64,000 nucleotides of DNA from JBFAPK01 sp040676675 (GCF_040676675.1 NZ_JBFAPK010000022.1:1-64000), one strand, 5' to 3'. Shown: positions 1-8,459, numbered from the stretch's first letter. Made by a program: numbers and translations. The notes: a model not told the origin generated them from the sequence alone.

Positions 1-89
1 GTCGGGGGGGAGGTGGCCGGGCGCGTTCGGGGGGGTGTGGGGTTGTTTTTCTTTCTGCCCGGGGGCGGGGCCCCCGCCCGGGCCGTGGG

Positions 90-119
90 GCCGGGCCGGC
101 GCCCGGGCGCCGGCCCGGC
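90..119 (-). terminator. Perfect 30-base GC palindrome, likely hairpin terminator
   Basis: The 30 bases are exactly self-complementary and end immediately next to the stop codon of the leftward gene at 120, so the transcript of that gene would carry a very stable hairpin. A second GC-rich inverted repeat (63-70 with 72-79) lies just beyond. There is no U-tract in the direction of transcription. The only T-rich stretch (44-54) lies on the other strand, so this would be a non-canonical terminator. Confidence 0.4.
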
Positions 120-971
120 TCAGGCCGGGAACGCGTTCAGGATCGGCACCAGCCGCTCCTCCTCGTGGTCGAGGTGGGCCTCCAGCTCCGCGACGAGCCG
201 GTCCACCCCGGCCAGCAGCGCCTCCGGCGCCACGGCGTCGGCGGAGATCAGCTCGCTCAGCTCGTCCAGGAGACGCTTGACCCGCTCGTGCTCGGCGCGC
301 AGCGCCGCCAGCGTCTCGTCGAGTTCGGGGTGGCGCTCGGCGAGGGCGGGGAACACCTGCCCGTCCTCAATGCCGTGGTGGTGCGCCAGCCCCTGACAGG
401 CGGTCAGGCAGTTGATCCGCAGTTGCGCGCCGAGCCGCGGGCCCGACCGGGACAGCTCGGCGCGGATCAGGCGGAGTTCCCGGCGGAACGCGTCGTGCAC
501 CTGCCGGAGGAACTCTCCCGGCGGGACGCCGACCGCCGGGCCGCCACCGCCGGCCCGTTCGAGCGCGATCACCGGCAGCACCCGGCCGGCCCGCTCCTGG
601 TAGGCGGCCCAGCCCGGGTCCAGCTCGACCGCGCGGGCGAAGAACGTGTCCCGCTCCTCGCCGTCGAGGATCACCGCCGTCGCCCGGTACGTGAAGATGC
701 CGTCCTCCACCGTGACCCGCGGGTTCGCCCGCAGGTTGCGGTACCAGGTCGGGTGCCGGGGCGCGCCGCCGGCCGAGGCGATGACGATCTTCCGGAGCCC
801 GTCGGGCAGGTAGCCGAGCGGGGTGGTGTGCGGGGTACCGGTACGGGCCCCGGTGGTGGTGAGCAGGAGCAGGCGTCCCCCCTCGAAGGGGCCGCCGACC
901 AGTCCGCGGTTCGCGCGGAACTCCTCGATGACCTGCTGGTTGAAGTCGATGGGCATGCGTGCCATATCCAA
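120..971 (-). CDS. F420-dependent nitroreductase-family domain fused to hemerythrin HHE domain
   Basis: 283 residues in two domains. Residues about 5-140 resemble the deazaflavin (F420)-dependent nitroreductase family (Ddn-like split barrel), with TTTGARTGTPHTTPLGY at 38-54 and HPTWYRNL at 73-80. Residues about 150-283 look like a hemerythrin-type four-helix bundle with candidate iron ligands H159, HHH at 197-199, E202, H228, H266 and the HEEERLVPIL end. The family knowledge suggests an F420H2-using reductase coupled to a di-iron site that could sense or bind O2, NO or redox state; that coupling is inference. Stand-alone Ddn-type proteins are about 140-150 residues, so the length itself supports a fusion. 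It is monocistronic; the start codon choice is ATG at 971, with ATG at 956 also possible. Confidence 0.85.
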   Translation of the reverse strand: MDMARMPIDFNQQVIEEFRANRGLVGGPFEGGRLLLLTTTGARTGTPHTTPLGYLPDGLRKIVIASAGGAPRHPTWYRNLRANPRVTVEDGIFTYRATAVILDGEERDTFFARAVELDPGWAAYQERAGRVLPVIALERAGGGGPAVGVPPGEFLRQVHDAFRRELRLIRAELSRSGPRLGAQLRINCLTACQGLAHHHGIEDGQVFPALAERHPELDETLAALRAEHERVKRLLDELSELISADAVAPEALLAGVDRLVAELEAHLDHEEERLVPILNAFPA

Positions 972-1582
972 TCCGTGCTGCTACGGGTGACCGCGCGCGG
1001 ACGCGCGGAGAAGGGCGAGGACCGCGCACGCGGGGCGCGGCGAGCCGCGCCGCACGCGGCGCGGCGGGTACTCCGCACGCCGACCCCGACGGCAGGTGGT
1101 GCCGGATGTGGGACGGGCAGGCAGGGGCCGGGAACACTCGATCGATCACCGGCTCCGCGTAGCACGGGAAACGGCGCCGAACGGTGCCGGACGGTGCCCG
1201 AGCCGGGCGACGCCCGACCGGACGATGCCTGACCCTGACGGTGCCCGAGCCGGGCGGTGCCTGGACGTGACGATCCCCGACCTGGCGGTGCCCGGACCTG
1301 GTGCTGCCGACGGTGTTTCCGGAGCTACGGCCGGAATCCGCGTCGCACGGCGATGCTCGGCACCGCCGGAGGCGGAAGTGGGCGCGCGGGATGCGGTGAG
1401 GTCAGGCGTCGCCTGTGAAGTGTGAGTTCACGACATCATCCCCTGCGGCCGGTGCGCCGCCCAACCGCCGGCCGTCCTCCCTGGCCGGGGCCACGCGACA
1501 CGTACGTCATCCAAGCCGGCCCACGCACCGCCGTCAACCCGGCAGGATGGAGGGTGTGCGGGGCGGGCCCGTCCGGGACCGC
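972..1582. other. Gene-free 611-base stretch
   Basis: This is the space between the leftward hemerythrin fusion gene and the stop of the leftward ABC ATPase gene. Open frames here have low-complexity Arg/Pro/Gly translations and no recognisable domain. The only structure I see is the short repeat at 1191-1256. A permease partner for the ABC ATPase might be expected here but is absent. Confidence 0.6.
1191..1256. repeat. Direct repeat of 19 bases, two copies 47 bases apart
   Basis: ACGGTGCCCGAGCCGGGCG occurs at 1191-1209 and again at 1238-1256. Weaker variants of the CCCGACC/GGTGCC theme continue to about 1300, giving a degenerate satellite-like patch. Function unknown; it could simply be decaying non-coding DNA. 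Confidence 0.6.
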
Positions 1583-2515
1583 TCAGTCGATCAGCGTACG
1601 GCCGGTGAGGTGCAGGAACACGTCCTCCAGACCGCTGCGGCGGACCAGTACGCTCGCCGGGTTCAGCGCCCGGTCCTGCACCTGCGCCACGGCCGCGTCG
1701 CCATCGCCGACGTAGAGCAGGACGCGGTCGGGCAGCACCTCGGTCCGCTCCCCGATGCCGGCGAGCTTGCCGGCGTACTCCTCCTGCGACTCGGCGGCGA
1801 AGCGCAGCTCGACCACCTCGCGGGTCGAGTACCGCTCGATCAGCGACCGGGGCGAGCCCTCGGCCACGATCCGCCCGCCGTCCATCACCACCAGCCGGTC
1901 GCAGAGCTGCTCGGCCTCGTCCATGTAGTGCGTGGTCAGCACGAGCGTGACGCCCTGCTGCTTGAGCCGGAACAGCCGCTCCCAGACGAGGTGCCGGGCC
2001 TGCGGGTCGAGTCCGGTCGTCGGCTCGTCCAGCAGGACGATCTCCGGCTCGTTCACCAGCGCGCGGGCGATCGTCAGCCGGCGCTTCATGCCGCCGGAGA
2101 GCGGCTCGACCTTGCTGTCGGCCCGGTCCGCGAGCTGCACGAAATCCAGCAGCTCGGCCGCGCGGGCCCGGGCCACCCGGCGCGGGATGCCGAAGAACCG
2201 GGCGTACGTGGTCAGGTTCTCCTGGACGGTGAGCTCCGGGTCGAGGTTGTCCAGCTGGGGGCAGACGCCGAGCCGGGACCGGATCGCCGGACCCTGCCGC
2301 CGGGGGTCCATGCCGAGGATGGTCAGCTCGCCACCGCTGGGCGGCGAGACACAGCCGATCATCCGCATGGTCGAACTCTTGCCCGCGCCGTTGGGACCGA
2401 GGAAGCCGAACGCCTCGCCCGCCGTCACGGCGACGTCGATGCCGTCGACGGCCGTGAAGTCGCCGAACCGCTTCACCAGCCCCCGCGCCTGGATGAGTGG
2501 TTGCGCTGTGCTCAC
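1583..2515 (-). CDS. DrrA-like ABC transporter ATP-binding protein without adjacent permease
   Basis: About 310 residues from a GTG start at 2515, preceded by an AAGG ribosome site; the frame stays open further upstream but that part is not protein-like. Walker A GPNGAGKSS lies near residue 40, the signature LSGGMKRR near 140, and Walker B VLLDEPTTGLD follows. The C-terminal region about 230-310 (EVVELRFAA ... GLEDVFLHLTGRTLID) is typical of daunorubicin-resistance DrrA-type ATPases of ABC-2 exporters. These normally pair with one or two ABC-2 membrane proteins directly downstream, but none is present on either side. It may energise a permease encoded elsewhere or be a leftover. Substrate unknown. 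Confidence 0.85.
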   Translation of the reverse strand: MSTAQPLIQARGLVKRFGDFTAVDGIDVAVTAGEAFGFLGPNGAGKSSTMRMIGCVSPPSGGELTILGMDPRRQGPAIRSRLGVCPQLDNLDPELTVQENLTTYARFFGIPRRVARARAAELLDFVQLADRADSKVEPLSGGMKRRLTIARALVNEPEIVLLDEPTTGLDPQARHLVWERLFRLKQQGVTLVLTTHYMDEAEQLCDRLVVMDGGRIVAEGSPRSLIERYSTREVVELRFAAESQEEYAGKLAGIGERTEVLPDRVLLYVGDGDAAVAQVQDRALNPASVLVRRSGLEDVFLHLTGRTLID

Positions 2516-2766
2516 CCGGCCGACCTTAGACGGACCCCCCGACATCCCCCACCGGGTTTCGCCGGCCCCGGCCTCCCCCGAAGCGGCCGGGCGGGGACGG
2601 TACCAGGGACGTCCGTCGATAGTGAGGACTATCTTTTCGATCAACGACTCGGTACGGTCCGGCTGGGGAGGACCGCGGAATCCCACCACCACGGTCGGTC
2701 CGACCACTTCGGCGATCGGCGCGCGCCGGCATGACCAGCACCCCGCCAGATCCGGAAGGAACCGCC

Positions 2767-3825
2767 ATGGCACCCGACGCAACTCCCGTCCCCAACCCCG
2801 GTGGCCTGAGCCGCCGCGGCGTACTCGGGCTCTCCGCCTGCGCCGCCGCCAGCGCGATCTCGGTCGCCGGCCCGTTCACCGGCATGGCCCAGGCCGCCGA
2901 CGGCGGCGCGGTACGCGACTCGCGCGGTACCCGGCTGCCGGTAGGCAAGATCGGCATCCAGCTGTACTCGATCCGCACCGACCCCGCGCCCTTCGCCGAG
3001 AAGCTGCCCAAGCTGGCCCAGCTCGGCTTCAAGGAGATCGAGTTCGCCGGGTACGGCACCGTCACCAGCGACGCCGACATCCTCGCGATCCGCAAGATCC
3101 TCGACGACAACGGGCTCAAGGCGGTCGGCTCGCACGTCGGCTTCGGCACGCTCTGGAGCGACCTGACCCGCCAGCTCGACATCGCCGAGATGCTGGGCAT
3201 GCGCTTCATCGGTACCGCCGACGCGCCCACCGGCAGCCGGTACGCGGCCGACTGGCGGGCGGCGGCCGACCGGTACAACGCGGTCGGCGGCGCGGCCAAG
3301 GCCCGCGGGCTGAAGTTCTACCAGCACAACCACGACGGGGAGTACAACTTCCTGCTCGACCGCGGGCCGCTGGACGCGAACGGCAAGCCCACCCGCTCCA
3401 GCGGGCAGCGCGGCCTGGAGTACTTCTTCGGGCTGACCGAGCCCGAGCTGGTCTGGTTCGAGATGGACATCTACTGGGCCTACCAGGCCCAGGTGCGGTT
3501 CAAGACGTACGTCGACGAGATCGGGGCCACCCGGCGCGACGTGCTCGACCCGATCAAGACCATCGGCCGGCAGCAGGAGCGCTTCCCGCTCTTCCACGTC
3601 AAGGACGGCTACCTCAACGCCGAGGGCACCAGCCTCGTGATGACCAACTTCGGCGTACCGAACGGCTACGTCCCGTTCGAGCGCTTCTTCGCCAGCCTCA
3701 AGTCCCTCGACTACCACCACTACATCTGGGAGAACGACAACGCCGGCGACACCCCGCCCGAGGAGGGCGGCGTCTGGGGCGGCACCAAGACCAGCTACGA
3801 CAACATGCGCGCGCTGCGCTTCTGA
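2767..3825 (+). CDS. Tat-exported sugar phosphate isomerase/epimerase-like TIM barrel
   Basis: About 352 residues from ATG 2767, chosen because GGAAGGA lies 6 bases upstream; an in-frame ATG at 2731 lacks such a site. The N-terminus has a twin-arginine signal, SRRGVLGLSACAAA, ending near AQA at about residue 44. The rest matches xylose-isomerase-like (AP-endonuclease 2 fold) proteins: GKIGIQLYSIR at the first strand, LAQLGFKEIEFAGY, then YQHNHDGEYNF and LVWFEMDIYWAY carrying candidate metal ligands, and FHVKDGY. The likely role is isomerisation or epimerisation of a sugar or inositol derivative outside the membrane. The exact substrate is not predictable. It stands divergent from the ABC ATPase gene and is followed 6 bases later by a 58-base palindrome. 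Confidence 0.8.
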   Translation: MAPDATPVPNPGGLSRRGVLGLSACAAASAISVAGPFTGMAQAADGGAVRDSRGTRLPVGKIGIQLYSIRTDPAPFAEKLPKLAQLGFKEIEFAGYGTVTSDADILAIRKILDDNGLKAVGSHVGFGTLWSDLTRQLDIAEMLGMRFIGTADAPTGSRYAADWRAAADRYNAVGGAAKARGLKFYQHNHDGEYNFLLDRGPLDANGKPTRSSGQRGLEYFFGLTEPELVWFEMDIYWAYQAQVRFKTYVDEIGATRRDVLDPIKTIGRQQERFPLFHVKDGYLNAEGTSLVMTNFGVPNGYVPFERFFASLKSLDYHHYIWENDNAGDTPPEEGGVWGGTKTSYDNMRALRF

Positions 3826-3831
3826 CCCCGT

Positions 3832-3889
3832 CGATCTAGGGCAAATCGTGGTGATTGAAGATTAACTCACCATGATTTGCCCTAGATCG
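3832..3889. repeat. 58-base palindromic element, copy 1
   Basis: Outer arms CGATCTAGGGCAAATC (3832-3847) and GATTTGCCCTAGATCG (3874-3889) are perfect inverted repeats. In this copy the pairing extends inward, with one mismatch, to 23 base pairs around a 12-base loop. It begins 6 bases after the epimerase stop codon. The same termini and the same total length recur at 17792 and 19155. It could terminate the epimerase transcript, but the sequence-specific identity of the arms suggests a dispersed repeat family. Confidence 0.9.
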
Positions 3890-3931
3890 CGGCGGGTAGC
3901 GTGGCAACGCCGGGGCGGGCGGACTAAGCTA

Positions 3932-3939
3932 TTAGCTAA
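3932..3939. promoter_or_regulatory. TTAGCTAA palindrome upstream of toxin-antitoxin genes, candidate operator
   Basis: An AT-rich perfect 8-base palindrome within AAGCTATTAGCTAAC lies 16 bases before the antitoxin start in otherwise GC-rich DNA. Antitoxins of this type usually repress their own promoter through short palindromes, so this is a plausible operator or -10 region. No experimental support; short palindromes occur by chance. Confidence 0.35.
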
Positions 3940-3955
3940 CCGAGGAGGCCGGGTC

Positions 3956-4210
3956 ATGTCCGCAGAGGCGGTGCACTACAACATGCATGATGCGAAGACC
4001 CACCTGTCGCGCATCATCGAGCGGGTGGAACGCGGCGAGGAGATTATCATCGACCGGGCGGGCACCCCCGTGGCGAAGGTCGTGCCGCTGGTACGTCGAA
4101 CCAACCGCACCGCGATCGGCTCGCTCGCCGGGCAGCTTGACCTGTCGGGTGACTGGGACTCGCCCGAGACCAACGCCGAGATCGCCGCCGAATTCGGTAT
4201 CGGCGGATGA
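3956..4210 (+). CDS. Phd/YefM-family antitoxin
   Basis: 84 residues from ATG 3956 with GAGGAGG 6 bases upstream. An earlier in-frame ATG at 3872 lies inside the palindromic element and is rejected. The N-terminal part (NMHDAKTHLSRIIERVERGE, then DRAGTPVAKVVPL) is the typical Phd/YefM DNA-binding and dimerisation fold. The C-terminal tail (GDWDSPETNAEIAAEFGI) would bind and neutralise the toxin. It overlaps the toxin gene by 4 bases (ATGA), so the two are translationally coupled. Autoregulation is expected from the family. Confidence 0.9.
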   Translation: MSAEAVHYNMHDAKTHLSRIIERVERGEEIIIDRAGTPVAKVVPLVRRTNRTAIGSLAGQLDLSGDWDSPETNAEIAAEFGIGG

Positions 4211-4581
4211 ACCTGCTGCTCGACACCCACGTGGTGCTCTGGGCCATCACCGGCGACGCGACCCTCGGCGAGGATCTCCTCGATCGGCTACGGCACGACC
4301 CCGACATCTTCCTCTCGCCCGTCAGCCTCTGGGAGATCACCATCAAACAGGCCGAGGGAAAGCTCGGCGGGCCGCCCGATCTCGCCGAACGGGTACGGGA
4401 CATGGGTTTCCGCGAGCTGCCCGTGACCCACGCCCACGCGATCGCCGCCGGCCGCCTACCGGCGCACCACCGTGACCCCTTCGACCGCATGCTCGTGGCA
4501 CAAGCGGTCTCCGAAGGCTTGACGCTGGCCACCCGCGACGGGTCGATCGCGCTCTACGACGTGGATCTCCTCAAGGTGTGA
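4207..4581 (+). CDS. PIN-domain ribonuclease toxin (VapC-type)
   Basis: 124 residues, the usual size for a PIN toxin. Acidic active-site positions are visible: D6 in LLLDTHVVLW, E in SPVSLWEITIKQAEGKL near residue 43, D in RDPFDRMLVAQA near 97, and D in LATRDGSI near 113. PIN toxins are Mg2+-dependent RNases that cut specific tRNA or mRNA sites when the antitoxin is lost. The pairing of a Phd-type antitoxin with this PIN subgroup (COG3744-like) is common. Spacing and overlap with the upstream gene support one operon. Confidence 0.9.
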   Translation: MNLLLDTHVVLWAITGDATLGEDLLDRLRHDPDIFLSPVSLWEITIKQAEGKLGGPPDLAERVRDMGFRELPVTHAHAIAAGRLPAHHRDPFDRMLVAQAVSEGLTLATRDGSIALYDVDLLKV

Positions 4582-4627
4582 CCGGTCCGAGTAACCGCCG
4601 GCCCCGCGCCTAGGCGTGTCCCGCCGG

Positions 4628-5203
4628 TCAGGCGACGGGCGCGGTGGCGGCACGACGGGCCGCCGCGACCAGTTGGTCGGTCTGTGCCACCACGGCCGGG
4701 TCCGCCGCGGGGGTACCCGGGTCGTAGCGCACCGTCCAGCTCAGCCCGTCGGTACCGCTGACCCGCCGGGCCACCACCCGCACCGCGCCGCCCTCGACGC
4801 GGTGGTGCGCGGTGTACGCCACCGAGGCGGTGACCCGGGTCCGCACCTGATGCGGCACGTCACCCGGCTCCAGCAGCAGGTACGTCTCCACCGGCCGGTC
4901 CACCATCACCCGGTACCCGTCGCGCTCCTCGGCCGGCGCGGCCGGGGTGACCGCCAGCTCGCGCCCCGACCAGACCGCCTTGTGCACCTCGTGCCAGCCA
5001 AGCCGCTCCGCCCGTCCGGGCAGCCAGAGCCCCCGGTTGGTGACCGCGACCACCCCGCTCCCGGCCGCGACCGCGCCTCCGCCGCCGGCCGCGTCCTCAC
5101 CGGCCGGGACCTCGGCCCAGGCGATCAGGCGCTCGTCCCGCTCGAACGGCGGTCGGCGCTCGGCCGGCAGCTTGCGCCTGCGGTTGAAGAGTCCCACCGT
5201 CAC
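4628..5203 (-). CDS. Uncharacterised protein overlapping dnaG
   Basis: 191 residues from GTG 5203, which overlaps the dnaG stop by 4 bases (GTGA); GGGAGGG at the dnaG end serves as ribosome site. The frame runs further upstream inside dnaG but that part is antisense-like shadow. No catalytic motif is recognisable. The alternating strands (GVVAVTNRGLWLPG, LGWHEVHKAVWSGRELAV) look a little like a bacterial PH-type beta domain, which is a weak guess. Coupling to dnaG suggests co-expression with primase, but a role in replication is not shown. Confidence 0.75.
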   Translation of the reverse strand: MTVGLFNRRRKLPAERRPPFERDERLIAWAEVPAGEDAAGGGGAVAAGSGVVAVTNRGLWLPGRAERLGWHEVHKAVWSGRELAVTPAAPAEERDGYRVMVDRPVETYLLLEPGDVPHQVRTRVTASVAYTAHHRVEGGAVRVVARRVSGTDGLSWTVRYDPGTPAADPAVVAQTDQLVAAARRAATAPVA

Positions 5204-7074
5204 AACCCTCCCGCGGCCTGCTCGCGCAGGGCCCGTGCGTGCTGTTCCAGCGAGAGCAGCTCGCCGAAGAGCGCGAAGTACTCGTCCTTGTTGGCCACCG
5301 GGTTGATCCGCTGCACCTTCGATTTGAGATCGCGGATCCGGGCCGTGACCGACCCCCACTCCAACCGGGCGAGGGTGATCGAAACGTAGCGCGGGTCCGG
5401 GTCGCCGTCGATGCGCAGCGGCTCGACCGCCAGCTCACTGACGAGCGCCTGGCCGGCCAGATCCGTACAGGCGTCGCGGACCCGTTCGATCCAGACCGCG
5501 CCGCCGGTCGCGACCGCGGCGCCGCCGGCCGCGTCGACCGCGGCCCGCACGACCCGGTGTACCGGGTGGCGGTAGACCTCCGCGTCGAGCGCGTCGAACA
5601 TCGGCCCGGCCAGCACCGGTACCTGCAACGCCAGCTTCAGCGCCTCCCGCTCCACCAGCGACTGCGGGTTGTCGATCACCGGTTCCACCGGGGCCGGGCG
5701 GGCCGGCGCCTCCTGCCCGGGCGCGCCCTTCGCGGGCGGCGCCGCGGCGGCGTTCAGCACCGCCCGCTGCACCGGCTCGATCTCCATGCCGAGGTCGCCG
5801 GCGAGCTTGCGGACGTACTCGGGGCGCTTCTCCCGGTCCTTGAGCTTGGCCACCAGCGGCGCCGCCCGGCGCATCGCCTCGACCCGGCCGTCGACGGTGT
5901 CCAGGTCGAAGCGGCTGATCACCTGGCGCAGCGCGAAGTCGACCAGCGGCTCCCGGCGGGCCACCAGGTCCCGCACGGCGACGTCGCCCTTGGCCAGCCG
6001 CAGCTCGCAGGGGTCCATGTTGTCCGGGCTCACCGCGATGAAGGTACGCCCGACGAAGCGCTGGTCGTCCTCGAAGGCCCGCAGCGCGGCCTTCTGGCCG
6101 GCGGCGTCGCCGTCGAAGGTGAAGATGATCTCACCGGCGACCGCGTCGGTGTCCATCAGCAGCCGCCGCAGCACTCCGATGTGGTCGGCGCCGAAGGCGG
6201 TGCCGCAGGTCGCCACGGCGGTCGGTACGCCCGCCAGGTGGCAGGCCATCACGTCGGTGTAGCCCTCCACGATGACCGCCCGCCCCTGCTTGGCGATCTC
6301 CCGCTTGGCCTGGTCGATGCCGTACAGCACGTGCGACTTCTTGTAGATCGGCGTCTCGGGCGTGTTCAGGTACTTCGGGCCGTCGTCGTCGTCGAAGAGC
6401 CGGCGCGCCCCGAAGCCGATCACGTCGCCGGTCAGGTCCCGGATCGGCCAGAGCAACCGGCGCCGGAACCGGTCGATCAGCGAGCCCGAGCGCGCCGGGC
6501 GGGACAGCCCGGCCGTGACCAGTTCCTGGGCGCTGAAGCCCTTCTGCCGCAGGTGCTTGGTGAGCAGGTCCCACGCGTCCGGCGCGAACCCGCAGCCGTA
6601 CCGCTCGGCGGCGGCCTTGTCGAAGCCGCGCTGGGCGAGGAACTCCCGGGCCGGCCGCGCGGCGGCGGTACCGAGCTGGTCGGTGTAGAACTCGACGGCG
6701 GCGGCGTGCGCGGCGACCAGGCGCTGCCGCTGGCTCTGCTGCTGATGTCGCGCGGGCGCGGGACCGGATTCGAGGTAGCGCAGCTGGATGCCGGCCCGGT
6801 CGGCGAGCCGCTCGACCGACTCGACGAAGCTCAGGTGCTCGGCGTCCATCAGGAACTTGATCGCGTCGCCGCCTTGTCCACATCCATGGCAAAAGTACAC
6901 GTTTCGGGCAGGCGCCACGGTGAAGGAGGGGGTCTTCTCGTCGTGGAACGGGCAGAGCCCCTTGAGGTTGCCGCCGCCGGCAGACTTGAGCGTCACCGTC
7001 TCGGAGATCACGTCAGCGATCGAGGTTCGCTCGCGGACCAGCGTGATGTCCTCGTCGCGGATCCGGCCAGCCAT
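5200..7074 (-). CDS. dnaG: DNA primase
   Basis: 624 residues, normal for DnaG. It makes RNA primers for lagging-strand synthesis at the replication fork. The N-terminal CHC2 zinc ribbon is clear (CPFHDEKTPSFTV, then YFCHGCGQGGD). The RNA polymerase core follows, with the Toprim motifs VIVEGYTDVMACH and FDGDAAGQKAA near the middle. The C-terminal helicase-interaction region begins around residue 460 after an Ala/Pro-rich linker. Start is ATG 7074 (MAGRIRDEDI). It is followed by an overlapping small gene and preceded by a divergent ltrA-like gene. Confidence 0.97.
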   Translation of the reverse strand: MAGRIRDEDITLVRERTSIADVISETVTLKSAGGGNLKGLCPFHDEKTPSFTVAPARNVYFCHGCGQGGDAIKFLMDAEHLSFVESVERLADRAGIQLRYLESGPAPARHQQQSQRQRLVAAHAAAVEFYTDQLGTAAARPAREFLAQRGFDKAAAERYGCGFAPDAWDLLTKHLRQKGFSAQELVTAGLSRPARSGSLIDRFRRRLLWPIRDLTGDVIGFGARRLFDDDDGPKYLNTPETPIYKKSHVLYGIDQAKREIAKQGRAVIVEGYTDVMACHLAGVPTAVATCGTAFGADHIGVLRRLLMDTDAVAGEIIFTFDGDAAGQKAALRAFEDDQRFVGRTFIAVSPDNMDPCELRLAKGDVAVRDLVARREPLVDFALRQVISRFDLDTVDGRVEAMRRAAPLVAKLKDREKRPEYVRKLAGDLGMEIEPVQRAVLNAAAAPPAKGAPGQEAPARPAPVEPVIDNPQSLVEREALKLALQVPVLAGPMFDALDAEVYRHPVHRVVRAAVDAAGGAAVATGGAVWIERVRDACTDLAGQALVSELAVEPLRIDGDPDPRYVSITLARLEWGSVTARIRDLKSKVQRINPVANKDEYFALFGELLSLEQHARALREQAAGGL

Positions 7075-7256
7075 CCGTCACCCCCCTGTTCCGATACATC
7101 CTGCCCTGCCCCGGCGATCTCGCGGGCTCCGGGGAGGGCCCCAACAATGATCCACGCGCCGCCGCCCGCCCGGCCCGCGCACCACGATCCCGCGCCGTTC
7201 GCCCGGGTTCCGGCTTCCGCCCCGGGCGGCCGGTCGGAGCGCGATGATTACCGACT

Positions 7257-8459
7257 GTGAGCGAGGAAGGCGACCCGCGCCCGGTGCCGTTCCGGTCCGG
7301 CCGCCTCGTCGATCGGCTGCGGGTACCGCCCTCCGCGCTGCCCGGCGGGCGGGAGGAACGGCATGCGAGCTGGCTGGAGCTCTTCTTCGACCTGGCCTTC
7401 GCGCTGGCCCTGACCGTGGTGCTGGGGCGGCTCGACGACGACCCGTCGCCGCCGAACGCCGAGGTGGTCATCACCGTCGGTCTCTACGGCATCCTCTGGT
7501 GGTCGTGGGGAGGGCACGCCTTCTACGACACCCGCTTCGACCCCGACGACCTGCCGCATCGGCTCGGGGTGCTGCTCGCGATGCTGGGCGCCGGCGCGAT
7601 GGCGCTCGGGGCGAGGGAGCCGGTGGAGAGCCGGCTGCTGCCCATCGGGTACCTGGCCGCGCGCGGGGTGCTGATCCTCCTCTACCTCCGGGTGCGCACC
7701 ACCACCCCCGCGGCGAACCAGTTGACCCGCGTCTACCACATCGGCTTCACCGCCGGCTGGCTGCTCTGGCTCGCGTCGCTGGCGGTACCGGAACAGATGC
7801 GGCCGGTGCTCTGGATCGCCGGGTTCCTGGTCGAGTTCGCGACACCCTGGGTGGGACGCCACTGGTTGCTGCGCTTCCCGGTACATCCGTCGCACCTGCC
7901 CGAGCGGATCGGGCAGTTCACCATCATCCTGCTCGGGACCACCCTGGTCGACCTGCTCAACGCCGTACCGCGCGCCACCTCGGCCCGCATGCTCGTCTCC
8001 ACCGCCCTCGCCTTCGCGGTGATCGCCTCGATCTGGTGGGTCTACACCACCTTCGTCTCGACCGGGATGGCGCTGCGCCGGCTCAGCGCCGGGCTGGCCT
8101 ACGCGTACGTACACGCCGTGCACGGCGCGGCCCTGCTGTTCATCGGGTGGGCGCTCGGGCAGACCCTCCGGCAGATCGCCACCGGTTCGGCGCGGATGCC
8201 GGAGATGCTGCGACTGCTGCTGGGAGGCTCGCTCATCATCTGGATGCTCTGCGGCCTGGCGATGCAGCTGATCTACGCCCGCCGGCTGGACCGGGTCCGT
8301 TTCGCCATCGGCTGCGGCGGCGTCACCGGGCTCGCGCTCCTCGTCGGTACCATCCCCGACCCGCGGATCGTGCTGCCGCCGCTGGCTGCGCTGCTGGTCT
8401 GCTATTCGGTGCTGGTCAGCCGGCAGATCGCCCGCATCTCCGCCAGGCTCGCTCGGTAG
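7257..8459 (+). CDS. Low temperature requirement A (LtrA) family membrane protein
   Basis: 400 residues starting at GTG 7257. The opening block ASWLELFFDLAFALALTVV is the diagnostic LtrA N-terminus, followed by about nine or ten hydrophobic segments through residue 400. LtrA proteins are integral membrane proteins named from cold growth in Listeria; their biochemical role is unknown. The gene is divergent from dnaG with a 182-base gap and is followed after 35 bases by a polysaccharide deacetylase, possibly co-transcribed. Confidence 0.88.
   Translation: MSEEGDPRPVPFRSGRLVDRLRVPPSALPGGREERHASWLELFFDLAFALALTVVLGRLDDDPSPPNAEVVITVGLYGILWWSWGGHAFYDTRFDPDDLPHRLGVLLAMLGAGAMALGAREPVESRLLPIGYLAARGVLILLYLRVRTTTPAANQLTRVYHIGFTAGWLLWLASLAVPEQMRPVLWIAGFLVEFATPWVGRHWLLRFPVHPSHLPERIGQFTIILLGTTLVDLLNAVPRATSARMLVSTALAFAVIASIWWVYTTFVSTGMALRRLSAGLAYAYVHAVHGAALLFIGWALGQTLRQIATGSARMPEMLRLLLGGSLIIWMLCGLAMQLIYARRLDRVRFAIGCGGVTGLALLVGTIPDPRIVLPPLAALLVCYSVLVSRQIARISARLAR

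Noticed and set aside
44..54. T-rich run as part of a rho-independent terminator
   Set aside because: For the leftward gene the run would be A-rich after the hairpin, not U-rich; for a rightward transcript it precedes the hairpin.
1096..1425. Possible 109-residue protein in the gene-free region
   Set aside because: No ribosome site, composition unlike real proteins, built on a degenerate DNA repeat.
1932..3839. Plus-strand 635-codon frame crossing two genes
   Set aside because: Runs antisense through the ABC ATPase and out of frame through the epimerase; no domain.
5239..7260. Plus-strand open frame of 673 codons opposite dnaG
   Set aside because: Antisense of a clear primase gene; translation lacks motifs.
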